Below, one piece after another: positions 39,131 through 49,979 of a DNA stretch of 64,000 bases. Under the pieces are notes generated by a model, which saw nothing but the letters and a program-made list of their open reading frames with translations, had not been told where the DNA came from and did not search any database. The stretch is from positions 81,895,843 through 81,959,842 of the forward strand of contig CM067367.1 in the NCBI GenBank assembly GCA_034401795.1. Direction: 5' to 3'. How positions within the stretch are numbered: position 1 is the first letter of the stretch; each line of letters starts with the position of its first letter. The DNA comes from Chaetoderma sp. LZ-2023a. Lineage: Eukaryota; Mollusca; Caudofoveata; Chaetodermatida; Chaetodermatidae. The translations under genes were made by a program, and so were the position numbers.

Positions 39131-39256
39131 TGGAAAGCAGTATTATGCTATTACAGAGAAAACTGTTTAGTGGCATTGACCAACAATAGACTTTCAGCCT
39201 TAAATGGCATTGACAGTAGACACATTAATCAACTAGGGGTAAACAATGATAACATG

Positions 39257-39372
39257 CTATGTGTGTGCGTGTGCGTGCGTGTGTGCGTGTGCACGTGTGC
39301 GTGCGCGTGTGCGCATGCGCGTGTGTGTGTGTGCGTTGAGCGTACGTGCGTGCGTGCGTGCCTATTTGCGTG
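39257..39372. repeat. GT/GCGT simple repeat
   Basis: Mixed TGTG and GCGT steps. Confidence 0.9.
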
Positions 39373-40670
39373 CAATCTCTGGAAGGCTGATGATGGACAG
39401 AAGATATGGGATATCTTGCAGGAAGTAGCTTTGATGGTCGTCCTGCAGCAGCGGGAATTGAGGAATGATCGCTAGTGGAAGAGCGAGGTTGCAGTTCTTA
39501 AGCAGTATAACTCATGGACAGTAGATTGCTTTCTGGCTGTGTAGAAGTTGAGAAATCGATCGGTCCAACTTGGAGATGGTAAGGGCAAATCCCACTCCCC
39601 ACCATTCAAGGACCACGATTTGGATGATGTAATCTTTCTTTGCTGTGTGGCGATGTCCCTCGGCTACACAGATGAAGACCGAGCAACAGTTACGGCAAAC
39701 AGCCCATAGCCCAAGATGGACTACTTCATGGTGGACATGGAGATCATTCGATCTTGTGAATTTCGTGTCACAAGTAGAGCGTGCGGGCAAGAGGTGATCG
39801 TGACAATAAAACACATGCCGTATCCGTTTCTTTGATAACATAGTCATCGAGGCGATATATAATATTCGCTGTCCATCCAGGCTTGAAGGCTTTTTATTGA
39901 GATCATTCTTTATGAGCAGATATTACACGAAAGTCGAAATGCCAAGCTGGTGTTTTAGTGGAAATCATAGATTGATTTCTTTTTATTTTATATACAGGAA
40001 TACGAGTTAATACATGACATCAGTTTTGTGTTCAAATATTATTATTTTTTTATGGGTCCGTTGCCCATGTATTATCTCAATAGAGGTTATATTTATTTAC
40101 AACTTTTATCATATATTCAAACGGCGTCCCCAAGTCAGATTTCTCTGGTTCTGTAAATGTCGGATAACAGACAAACACGTGCACGCTGACCCTCGCGACC
40201 TATGTATTTATAATAGTTCAGAGATGCGGGTTCCAATTGTTGCTTAAACATTGGAAACATCTCCTCTCGTGGGGGAAGTGTCAGACCACGGGTTTTTACC
40301 TGTATCAACAATATGGTTCTTGTTTTGATACACTTTCATACATGTGGAATGGGTTCCTTGACGGCAATAACTGCGGGGGTTAGTAATCGGTTATTTCATC
40401 TTGGATTAATGCCTACTTTAGCACATGTTAAGCGCGGTGGAAGAAATGGTAATTCCGGTGGAGTAACGTCAGCGAGACGAAGGAATTATTTTCGTAGCCA
40501 ATAAGGTTTTTCCTTGGTTGAGAGAAAGAGACCGTGTCTTACTTGTTCCATTCGTAACCTCTTACCTTCCACTGGTGGTATTTCTTGTCGTCTGTATGCC
40601 AGGGGTGGGTTGTGTGCATCATCCGAGTGGCAGATTACATTTGTTCCACTGGTGATATCCGTAACACACT
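39373..40670. other. no recognised gene
   Basis: A minus-strand frame of 111 residues (39512-39847) has a Cys/His-rich patch (TCDTKFTRSNDLHVHHEVVH) that superficially resembles part of a C2H2 finger, but the spacing is incomplete and there are no neighbouring fingers. Confidence 0.3.
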
Positions 40671-40938
40671 TTATCACAATTGTATATTTGTATACTTAAT
40701 TCTCAAAACAACAGTAATTATATATAATATATATGGTTGGTGCAGCAAAAAAGAGCCACCAAGCATGGAGGTGCGTACGCGGTTATTCACAATGTCGATA
40801 TCATTCATGAGGAGTGGTCGGCCTGGGTCACATAAACACAGTTTTCCCAACCGCAGAGTTCCCATTATCTGCTCTGAGTTGGCATTGCAATTCTTACTGT
40901 CCTCCCCATCGGGAGATTGGGTTGCGGCTGGGCTAGTG

Positions 40939-41790
40939 CTAGAGCTGTTGTCGGTCGGTACAGGTTGGCAACATCGTGTAGCTAAGCATTTTATCCTGAC
41001 CGTAGACCAAGCAGTCAAAAAGAAAAATGGTCACTAGTTGACTGAGAAGATCGAGCTGCGGTGGTTTTCTCTTTTCTTTATGTGCGTAAAGCGCGCTTAG
41101 TACATGTAATGCTGTATTTTTATGCGGCAAGACCTCTAAACTAAATGAAAGTTCAGGACGACAGTCAACAGTCACGAATGGAGAATTGAAATGATGGTCG
41201 AGGAATTCGAAGCCTTTGAAATTAACGTCTCCGTGGTGAATGGTCTTAGTTAATGTGAATAGGGTTGCGGTGTTAAGATCATTTGCAACGGCATAGGGAG
41301 ACGGCGATGGTACTTCAGGCATCAGAAGGCGAGCTGAGAAATGCGTCGAACCGGGAGACTCAGCTTTCCTGTTACCTAGCCAAAAAAAGCTACGCTTAAG
41401 AGCTGAAGCAGCACAGATCGCGGTGCTGATGGACACATGACGATCGCAGGAGCTTTGAATGGGAGCTAAGCGGGAAGTGGCAGAAATAATGCTTGCTTGA
41501 AACTTTTGGTTTTAGGTGAAGCTCTACTTGTTGTGCAATGGACTTAATAATGAATTGAGAAAAATGCTTTTTGGTGGAGGACTGAGCGTCTTTGGCCAAA
41601 GCACTACTCTGGATCTCACGCTGTACAAAGGACTTTAGGATGCCACCTGCAAATTTGACAGCTAAGGCGATAGTATTTTGATAGTAAGTCGAAAGACAAC
41701 ACCGCCAACGATGCTAACTTATGTATTCACATCAAGCGGGATTGTTATCTGAAAATGACGTCCATGGCTGGTGGCTTTAGATGGGCCTAT
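40939..41790 (-). pseudogene. unrecognised minus-strand coding-like region
   Basis: A 165-residue open frame (40939-41436) of balanced, protein-like composition is followed upstream on the same strand by 41396-41599 (67 residues) in another frame. Coding-like sequence such as VKFAGGILKSFVQREIQSSA continues to about 41660. If real, it is a gene or element fragment broken by frameshifts. I recognise no family. Confidence 0.25.
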
Positions 41791-43254
41791 GAACAACAAA
41801 ACAAAAGGCCACTATAAGAGCAGGAGAAAATCAATCGCTTAAGGCGGTATATCTAAGAATCTGTAAAGAATAGAAAATACTAGATTAGTAGATACATTTA
41901 ATAACCGGAATGGGAAACGCCCTGTTCAGATGGTGGGATTTCTGCCTCACAAAGTGGGTCACGGTCGGTGAAGAGTACCAAACTGAGAGTTTCACAGCTA
42001 TTCCATGGGAAATGGGGCTTCTTGTTGGAAGCATGGCGGTGCCAGGCTGTTTGTGCCATGGGCGTGGCGGGTTCAGTCCCTCCTCTGTATCAGGGGTAAG
42101 GCGCAGTGTTTTACATACACAAGTATCCTTGAGGAACACAAGGAGCGGCGGAAAATTCTCTGGAGTGCAGAACAATATAGGCTCTTAGTTGGGCCGCTTT
42201 AACTTAGTGGTCCATCCAAAAATAGGTCTGAGCAGAGTTTTTCTAGATGTCGCTCGGGCAGACTGGTCACAGCGGGTCTTCAGCAGTGAATTTCACAAGT
42301 ACGGCTAGTGAAGTGGGAATACTTAGACCATCGACTGGGTTGTCGAACCTCTCCGCGCTAGGCCTTCACACGGTTGTATGTCATAGACATAGAACTGGCT
42401 GCTTTTATACTGGTCAGCTCTGTATCTCATTATATTCTGGCAAATGATTCCTGTATTGTGTTTAATCTGGCCCAATCAGGAGTCGCCTACGTCGGCTAGG
42501 TGATCTGAACTAAATCAAAGCCAGAGGCAGGCTATCAATGGCATAGCCAAGTTTCTGGTTTTCTTGTCCGGGTCTGACAATTTTTTGTACCGAATCCGTG
42601 GCCGTTTTCCTGTTGAATAACTTCTTGCTGTCTGTTTTCAGAATCCGGAATTCTCAAGCTTCTCAGAAATCCTAAAGACTCGAAGGGACATTTGTCATCA
42701 TAAGACATATTCCCGAGGAAGAAGTCGTGCAAAGCTCAGTAGAACCTAAAATGTATTAACGCAGTTAATTGCACCATGTATACTTAGCCGTGTTCTGCCC
42801 TATCGGAAAACCTGGATATTACGGGGGTATGCCCAGGGGCCCGGCGCATACGCAGATGAGAGAGATCGGGACTTACACACTCTTACCTGGGTCTGTGCAT
42901 TAGGGAATTGCCATCAGGCGTCGATCTTACTGGTTCAACCACAAAAGTGAGTTCATCCATTATGTTTTGATGAGAAGCTTGGTTATTTCAAAGGATCAAT
43001 TAGAGATTATTTCAAATCTAAAAAAAATACAATGATTTGCTCGTCTCAATATTTCTTCATTCATTGGTTAGCATACTCGACGGTGAAACGCTCCAGCGAT
43101 AAAATAATGTATTATTTTGTATAAAAGGGACCATTATCGATATGCAATTTAGAACTAATAGCTTGTTTGGTAAATGCAATATGGCGATATCGTATCAGAT
43201 TTATCACATTCATTTAGCAAGATCTCAATTAAAACTCGTTAAGACTCGTTCCAA
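41791..43254. other. no recognised feature
   Basis: No repeat family or gene supported. Base composition is slightly more GC-rich than the surroundings. Confidence 0.4.
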
Positions 43255-43627
43255 TAGATGAATCCACATTATCGATCAATAATATGACGTCATAATTAAC
43301 AACGTCACCTGTATGTTGACCTGATAATAATTATGGCCGTCGTAAACGCGTAATAGTTCGTCAAGTTGTACGAATTGTATATCATTACTATATATAATCA
43401 ATATACTGTTGAATAATTTGAAACTAATTTGACTGGGCGCCATTGCTGTCGCAGGCAGAAACACCTCCCAATCAGATTAGTTTCAAAATATTCTACAGCT
43501 TACCAATATAGTTTTCTAGAAATTGAGATTCAAGGAATGCATGGATCGGTCGATCCCAATACTGGAAAATCGTGGGTGGAGCTTAGCCTGAGATGGACCA
43601 GGCATACCTAAAACTTAATTCGTCCAT
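43255..43627 (-). mobile_element. M1 MITE, inverted, near full length
   Basis: GATGAATCCACATTATCGAT, AATATGACGTCATAATTAAC, core 43408-43498, GATCGGTCGATCCCAATACT, end TTCGTCCATTGC. Confidence 0.83.
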
Positions 43628-44795
43628 TGCAATATTTCTAAGGTCATGTGACACACCAATTTTAATATCTTCCTGGTTCTTCTGTCTAAGCTATCAATGT
43701 TAATGCGCTGAGTCTTGTGCATGTTATGCCATGTCATCTTTCATCACACTGACACATATAACAGTGATTTATACTCTCATTCCAGACCGCGTTCAGCTGT
43801 GTATGTTCTTGTATATTTCAGATACTTCTTCAGAGAATATGAGAGGCTAATACTAGATCAAAGAGCTAACCATGACACTGGGTGCAGTAGCGTAGCTACT
43901 GGAGGTTGGGCAACAGCAGTAAACTGCCACACCCGTATTGGGTATATATTGCCCAGATTATTTAGCCCAAATTCTATCAAACTGAGTGCTTGGAAGAGCC
44001 AATATTGTAGTATATTTACCTAAGTTGGGGAAATTTCCTATGGTTTTCGCCCGCCATAAGAAATCACGAAATCGCCACTGAGTGAGTACAGCCAATGTTG
44101 TGAAGCTCAGTACATTATCATGGGTCCAATACCACCATGATATCTAGTCAATACGCCAGATTAGTAACTTAACCGAATATAAAACATAGAAAATTCCACT
44201 TCGCAACATTCTTGTAAAATCCAGGCAGAGTATTCTCATAAAGATGGCATGATTTGTCCTTAATCATATGGAGCGGACATTTCTTCTGAATGAATTTTCT
44301 CCAAGCTAACGGTGTTATATACGATGAATACTATCCATCTGTATGTATGTTATTATTCTCTATGCCAGATTGCCCTTCTAAGACAGCTTACTTGGTTGGT
44401 GCTGGGCCAATACCGGGCCAATCCTGAAAGCCTAGTACGCTGCGTTATTTGGGTTAGCTTTCATGACACATAAAGGTTATTCATTCCAAATCATTTATTT
44501 CCATTTCGCCAGATGATCATTAATCGAAGTTAACTGGAAATCAGAATGCTCACGGCTGATTAAATTGAAGGCAAGCAGAGAGTGTGTGCTATATAGCACC
44601 GCGTTATGTGACATGTGGCGGATATTAATCTTTCTTTTATTGGCACCATACCAAAATAGATTCAGGGAGATACATTATTTATGGATACAGTTGGGAAAGT
44701 AATTATTTTAGATCATCAGGAATAATGCCACTTATCTGTGCTGTACAGTCGACTATTATGCCTCTGCGATAGGAATCAAAGTTTCTCAGTCAAAG
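43628..44795. other. no recognised feature
   Basis: Nothing supportable on either strand. Confidence 0.4.
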
Positions 44796-44993
44796 ATATG
44801 ACATCAGAAGTAAGTACGTAGCATGTAGGATGATGTCATAATCAATTACATCATGAATGGCTAAATTAATCCCGTCATAACCGCTTAATAGTCCATCAGT
44901 TGTAAGAATTATAGGGCTTTACTATTTAATAAATATGCAGATGAATATTTTGAAACAAATCGTACAGAGCGCTGATGCTGCTATAGCTGCGTG
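44796..44993 (-). mobile_element. M1 MITE, CRE half and left core arm only
   Basis: GATGATGTCATAATCAATTA, CGCTTAATAGTCCATCAGTT, TATTTAATAAATATGCAGAT, GAATATTTTGAAACAAATCG. It stops at the palindrome centre and joins LINE sequence. Confidence 0.65.
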
Positions 44994-44994
44994 G

Positions 44995-46560
44995 TTGTAT
45001 GACCACTGTCAGTTGTGCAGTATGTGTGCTATTAGGCAGGATAAGTGTCTTAGTTCGACAGCGTTTTTTGCTAGGTGGATATGGAACTCTACGAAATTAC
45101 TGTCTGCTTGTCCACACCATAATGATGGCTATATACGCAAGGTATTGTCTTAATGAGATTCAGTTCATCTTCGAACACAACTTAGATCCACTATCAATGT
45201 ATTTGTTGATGGTCTCGAAAGCCTTTGACATGTCAATAAGCAGTATGTATATATGCTGACATCTTTGACTGTATTTGCTGCTATTATTTTACTAGCAAAG
45301 ACCTGTTCTGTTGTGTTTCATCCTATCCTGCAAGTTGCTTGAGTAAGGGGTGTGATTGCTCATTCTGGCTCATTCTCTTTGTATAAAGCAGATGGGTAGA
45401 CTTTTTCTTAGCATCGATAGAAAGGGGGTAGAAAGCATGCTGCTTGTGCATCGCTTGGCCTTGCTTGATCTTTGTAGTACATTTACAACTATTAGTATTA
45501 ATTCTTTAGGCGTGTTCTCCAGTGCTCGCTGTTTCATTGTGGGGGAAGTCTTTTAAATGAAAAGCATGTCTCAGACATAACTTAATAGTTCTGTTTTTAT
45601 CTCAACTATGCCTGTATTTTTCTTGTTGTTAAACGTGTTCTTGATTTCTTCCTTGGCGATTGGCCCTCTCAGTTCCCTCGATGAAATGTTCCGGGAGTTT
45701 AACCTTTTTTGAAATATTGGTTCTTAAAATGAGCAGCTATTGTCTCTGTATGGAGTTTTCATTTGCTATGTAGGGTTTGTTCTCTCTCTCTCTGCGCGTG
45801 CGTGCATGTGTGCGTGGGTGCGTGCGCATGCGTGCATGTATGCGTGCATGTATGCATGCGCGTGTGTGTGTGTGTGCGCGTGCGTGTGTGCGTGCCTGCG
45901 TGCGTGTGCAAAGGAATCTTGAGCGTACACCTGTTGACATGAAGTATTTATTCATGAATTCTCTCTTAGTCTCTGGATGATTTTTATATTTCTTCTATTG
46001 TAACCATTGCCCATCTTGTGATTCAGTAGGGTGGGTATTTCTGTTATCTTTTAATTTCTCTCTATTTTCAGATGTTTTCTCCTTTGATCATTCACTTTAT
46101 TCTTTAAGTTTTCTTTTTTTTTGTGTGACAGTATATTAATTTGCGTGTCTTCATATTTCATTGTCCTTTTTTAGTACTACTACACACGCTGCAACTGTCT
46201 TCGTTGCCGTTACTATTCTTAGTCATCTCCTTTGATTTGTTTGAACTTTTGTAGTTTGGGTGTCCTCTGTCTCGTCTTTGTATTTTGCTTGATATTAAGG
46301 ATTGTGTCGTTTGTCATAGATTATTATTTTATTTTATTTGACAATTTCGAGTTTATTTTGACGATCACATATTTGTGATCTAATGGTGTAGTGGTTCCTC
46401 CAGTATGTTTTTGCATTCTCACAAAATCACACAATTTTAACCAATCTGGTTCCCGTAGGGATTTCTTCTATTTTGCATTTGTTCTTGCTGGTGTTTCCCA
46501 TGTTGTTATATAGGGCAGCTCGTGTGAGAAATATATATTGTTGATGTGTTAATAGAAATT
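44995..46560 (-). pseudogene. decayed LINE (endonuclease remnant and reverse transcriptase)
   Basis: Read on the minus strand, non-LTR retrotransposon sequence runs from about 46500 down to 45000. A weak endonuclease-end candidate (HTGGTTTPLDHKYVIVKINS, about 46340-46420) comes first. The start of the reverse transcriptase fingers is RGPIAKEEIKNTFNNKKNTG (about 45610-45680). The palm region follows: NTTEQVFASKIIAANTVKD (about 45260-45320), then LLIDMSKAFETINK (about 45197-45238), the equivalent of the D-x-SKAFDT motif A. Then comes EDELNLIKTI. Stops and frameshifts are frequent, and a GT-rich tract (45789-45911) interrupts it. The catalytic YxDD motif would lie beyond the point where an M1 fragment begins and is not found. 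Confidence 0.7.
45789..45911. repeat. GT/GCGT simple repeat
   Basis: Mixed TGCG, TGTG and CATG steps within the LINE pseudogene. Confidence 0.9.
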
Positions 46561-46872
46561 AATTTTTTGTAGTGATTCGCATTGCCTTGAATTCATCTTA
46601 TAATGTTAAAAGCAAGAATTAATACGGCACCAAAACATGCACCTTTCTGAAGTTTAAAGCATTTATTCCATGGGTGGGCGTTCTCATCATATGCCATGCT
46701 AAATTGAGCATGCTACCAGTATCACCATGCTTACCACATGCAATAGGCTCCTATGGCCCATTGCTCTGTCCATTTATGAACGCCAAGGAAGTTGTTTATC
46801 ATATTATTGTAATCAGATATTGCATTATTGTTTACATGGTTCTTTTTCTCATGATGTTTATATTAGAGGGCA

Positions 46873-47273
46873 TACAATTAACCCTTCCTGTTTTATCTAT
46901 GCCCGGCACGTCCCTAGTTAAGCTCTACCCACGCTTCGCCCATGTTTGGATCGACCGATCCCCAAACGCCCGGAGTATTAATTTCCAAATAGCTATATAG
47001 GTAAACTGTCTACGATGTTGAAACTAATTTGACTGGGAACTGTGGCTGCCCATGGCCAGTTAAATTAGTTTCAAAATATGCAACAGAATGTTTATTATTT
47101 TATTGTAAAGGCATACAATTCGTACAACAACGCATAGTCCGTCTTCAAGTATGCGTTCGTGATGTAGTTGTCTGTGTCATTCTCCATGACGTCATAATCA
47201 ATGACGTCATCCAACGCGTCACGTAGTGGGTTATGACGTCATATGATGGATAGATAAACTGGAAAGGCCGATT
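46873..47273 (+). mobile_element. M1 MITE, near full length
   Basis: CCTTCCTGTTTTATCTATGC, GATCGACCGATCCCCAAACG, compact core (about 47010-47085), three TGACGTCA sites within 80 bp (around 47187, 47201 and 47234), end GATAAACTGGAAAGGCCGAT. Confidence 0.83.
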
Positions 47274-48780
47274 ATTACAATGTCATGAGCAGCCTAGCAG
47301 ATTATGACGCAGAGCTAATTATATGAGTGTTTTAATCTACATGCCTGTAAGTAAGTAAAACATAATTATATTTCACTCAGTTAAAGCTCATATAACAACT
47401 TGTAAAGCAAAGTTTTGATAAATTCATAATTGTTTTAAAAAGTTTCATCTCTTTAAATTAACAAGGACTGCTATATAGTTTTCATTGGGAGACATACTTA
47501 TTATTGCAGGTCTAGAATTAAACATAATTTATTGTTCCGAACACGGCAGAAACATTGTTTTTAATTAAGCTGAAATTGGTGTTATACAGACTGTCTCCGC
47601 GATTCTGAAAAAACCCCACGGATTGTATTTCTTGTAAAATCAATGCATTGAATCCTGCATTAATTAGACTCTATTTCTCAAAACTTGGGAATATTTTTCT
47701 AAAAACATAGTATTCACCATATTTCAATTGCTATGATGGAGCAATCAATTAATACTAATCCTGTGTTTATATATTTTGAGACAGAAGGCTGGTTATACGT
47801 TTTCTTTCCCTTAAAACTAAAATTGTTAACTTTGCCAGTAAAAAGCGCTAACAGAATCTATATTTTTAAGATTGTTGAATTCTGTTAAAAGCATCCATTG
47901 TTAAAAATATAAAGGGCATTAACTGAACGCCTTAAGCCATATGGCAATAATAACATTAACGCTGCTTGCGCAAAATACTTTAGATAAGAGATTTTCCTGG
48001 TGCAAAATGGGTGTTTTAAGCAAGTTTCCTTTTGTCTGGTTGAGATTTTCAATTAACTAAAATCTTCAATCTATGTTTCTAAGACAAAACCATGCATCAA
48101 ACATTCTACAACCAGCCAACAACCTACACGGGCACGATACTCCATGTAACATTACCAATGCATCTATCAAATTCGTCACCGTGTAACGATTCAGTGACAG
48201 ACTATTATTTGAGTGATTTTACAGCAGGCAGTAATAGTGCTCACGCTTCAACGCTATGGGATTGCTGCTCGCTTACTGTTTCTTGGAGTTTACAAACATG
48301 GGATGCATAGCGGGTGTGGTACTTCTGGTGAAGAATCTTCCACTAAGATTGAAGATTTTCTACCCGATGAATAATGAAGCTTTAATATGCGAGCCGACAG
48401 CACGTATAACTAGTTTGCATTCAATGACTCAATTAATATGAACAAGAAAAGAACCAAGGTACTGCACTTAATAGCATGCAGTTAGTGTTAACTACACCCT
48501 ATAATGTGGTAAATATTGATAATCGCATAGGTAGATTTTATGATATGAACCTTTCCCTCCCATCACCCAAAGCCAACCAGTTTGGTGAAGATCTCATGAA
48601 CGTTAAATTCATGTATGCCAACTACAGGGTTATCCTTACGTGTCATAACTCTTACGTACAACTTGTCGGCGAGATCTAGAGGCATTTCGCAACCTGAAAT
48701 GTAGGCTGAATTCGTTGTAGACTTTTATAGAAAGTTTACTTAATCTCTGAAAAGCTTTGTAAAATTACCCTTTTCCCAAA
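47274..48780. other. no recognised feature
   Basis: AT-rich. Short ORFs only, none with recognisable motifs. Confidence 0.45.
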
Positions 48781-49270
48781 CGTGTTATATCCTTATTAGC
48801 CAAGAGGCACAGGTACTACTGGCGAACATGTCTACAAACACAGGGCGACGAGATGGGTGTCACTTCTGATAGGCACGGCACTGAGCCAGCTGGCATCACG
48901 TGATCTGGCCAGGCTGGCGGTGTGAACGTTATTAAGCCACACACCCAGACCTTAGTTCACGGTCCTTTCATGTGCCATTAGGCCTGACAACGAGCCAGCA
49001 GGTGGCATTAGATCTGCCTGCCCCAGCGCGATGAGATGGTTGGCCTTACCAGGGCGACGAGATGAATGGCAGTAGGCCACACCCCAAGACCTTAGACCAC
49101 ACTCCCTTGATGAGTTATTTGGCCTGCAAATTGACATAAATGTTGTCAATAGCTCTGACCAGGGCGACTGTATGGACGGCCTTACCATATCGACGAGACA
49201 GGTGTCAATTCTGATTGGCTTACCAGGGTCATTTGATCTCGGCCACGCCCATTAACGGCTTGTCAATCAT
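48781..49270. repeat. GC-richer tract with recurring GGGCGACGAGATG words
   Basis: AGGGCGACGAGATG at 48842 and 49051 and variants near 49159 and 49189, each associated with GGCCTTACC or GGCCACACC words and ACCTTAGACCAC. It looks like several decayed copies of one unit in mixed spacing. No gene is supported. Confidence 0.45.
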
Positions 49271-49325
49271 CGGCACGTGCCAGCACGTTTATGTCTCCGA
49301 AAACCGTGAAGATATGGGCGGAGAG

Positions 49326-49532
49326 CTGATTGGTCGATAGAGTGATGACATCATCAATAGGTGAATTTGGCCACGCCAACTTTTTTCTGGCACAAAATAC
49401 TCAAATCTACTTGGTTGAGAGAGAACAAAGGGTTTTTCTCGCGACCAAACGGATTCGAGCACTTTTGGTGGGAAAAAGGGAGCATGGCCTAATTGAATTA
49501 TTGATGACGTCATCATTCTCCTAACCAATCAG
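49326..49532. mobile_element. 207-bp palindromic element
   Basis: The left arm starts CTGATTGGTCGATAGAGTGA, passes TGACATCATCAATAGGTGAA and continues inward. The right arm is the inverse throughout (TTATTGATGACGTCATCATT, CCTAACCAATCAG). The inner parts ACTCAAATCTACTTGGTTGA and TCGCGACCAAACGGATTCGA also pair. It carries a consensus TGACGTCA on one arm. Confidence 0.65.
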
Positions 49533-49610
49533 AATCGGCGCCCCTTCAGTCACCTTTTTACTGTTTCACTTGCTTGACTACCAAAAGGGTAATGGTACAG
49601 TTTTGTCCTA

Positions 49611-49790
49611 GTCAATGTTCATGTGCAGGCCAAGAGAAGACCATTTCTTTGAAAATTTACCGCTGAAATGACTGGAAATTTTTGAAAAGATAATCCGCTC
49701 TTGGCTTGTAAATGGACATTTCTCAATGTCACTACAGAGATCGTTTGTTCATATTGCTCAGTGAAGGTCTAAATTGACACGAGGGGTTAA
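49611..49790. mobile_element. P MITE
   Basis: TGTTCATGTGCAGGCCAAGA, GAAAATTTACCGCTGAAATG and the outward inverse GCTCTTGGCTTGTAAATGGA; right end GAGGGGTTAA at 49781-49790. Confidence 0.7.
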
Positions 49791-49864
49791 TTTATTCAAA
49801 TCTGGTGATGCATAGTTATTTACCGTAGGCCTTGAAAGGTATTAAATGGTTGAACCCTAAATTA

Positions 49865-49979
49865 TGTCCCACAGTCGCAAAAATACAGGTATATTGTTGA
49901 CTACTTTAAAAGTAATTTAACGGGAACATGTTGCTATCATAGGAAGCAACAGCGCCCAAGTCAAAGTAATTTCAAATTA
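49865..49979 (+). mobile_element. M1 MITE, interrupted by the XPG transposon
   Basis: CAGTCGCAAAAATACAGGTA, core arms TATTGTTGACTACTTTAAAA and AAGTCAAAGTAATTTCAAAT. The sequence stops at ...TTCAAATTA and resumes at 54652 as TTACTCAACAACATAATTTA, which matches the expected continuation of M1 (TATTCAACA-ATGTTTATTAAA). Confidence 0.7.

Noticed and set aside
38946..39189. Arg-Glu and Ser-Leu ORFs
   Set aside because: They arise from the CT-rich tract.
39512..39847. Possible zinc-finger gene on the minus strand
   Set aside because: Only part of one C2H2-like spacing is present, with no linker or second finger.
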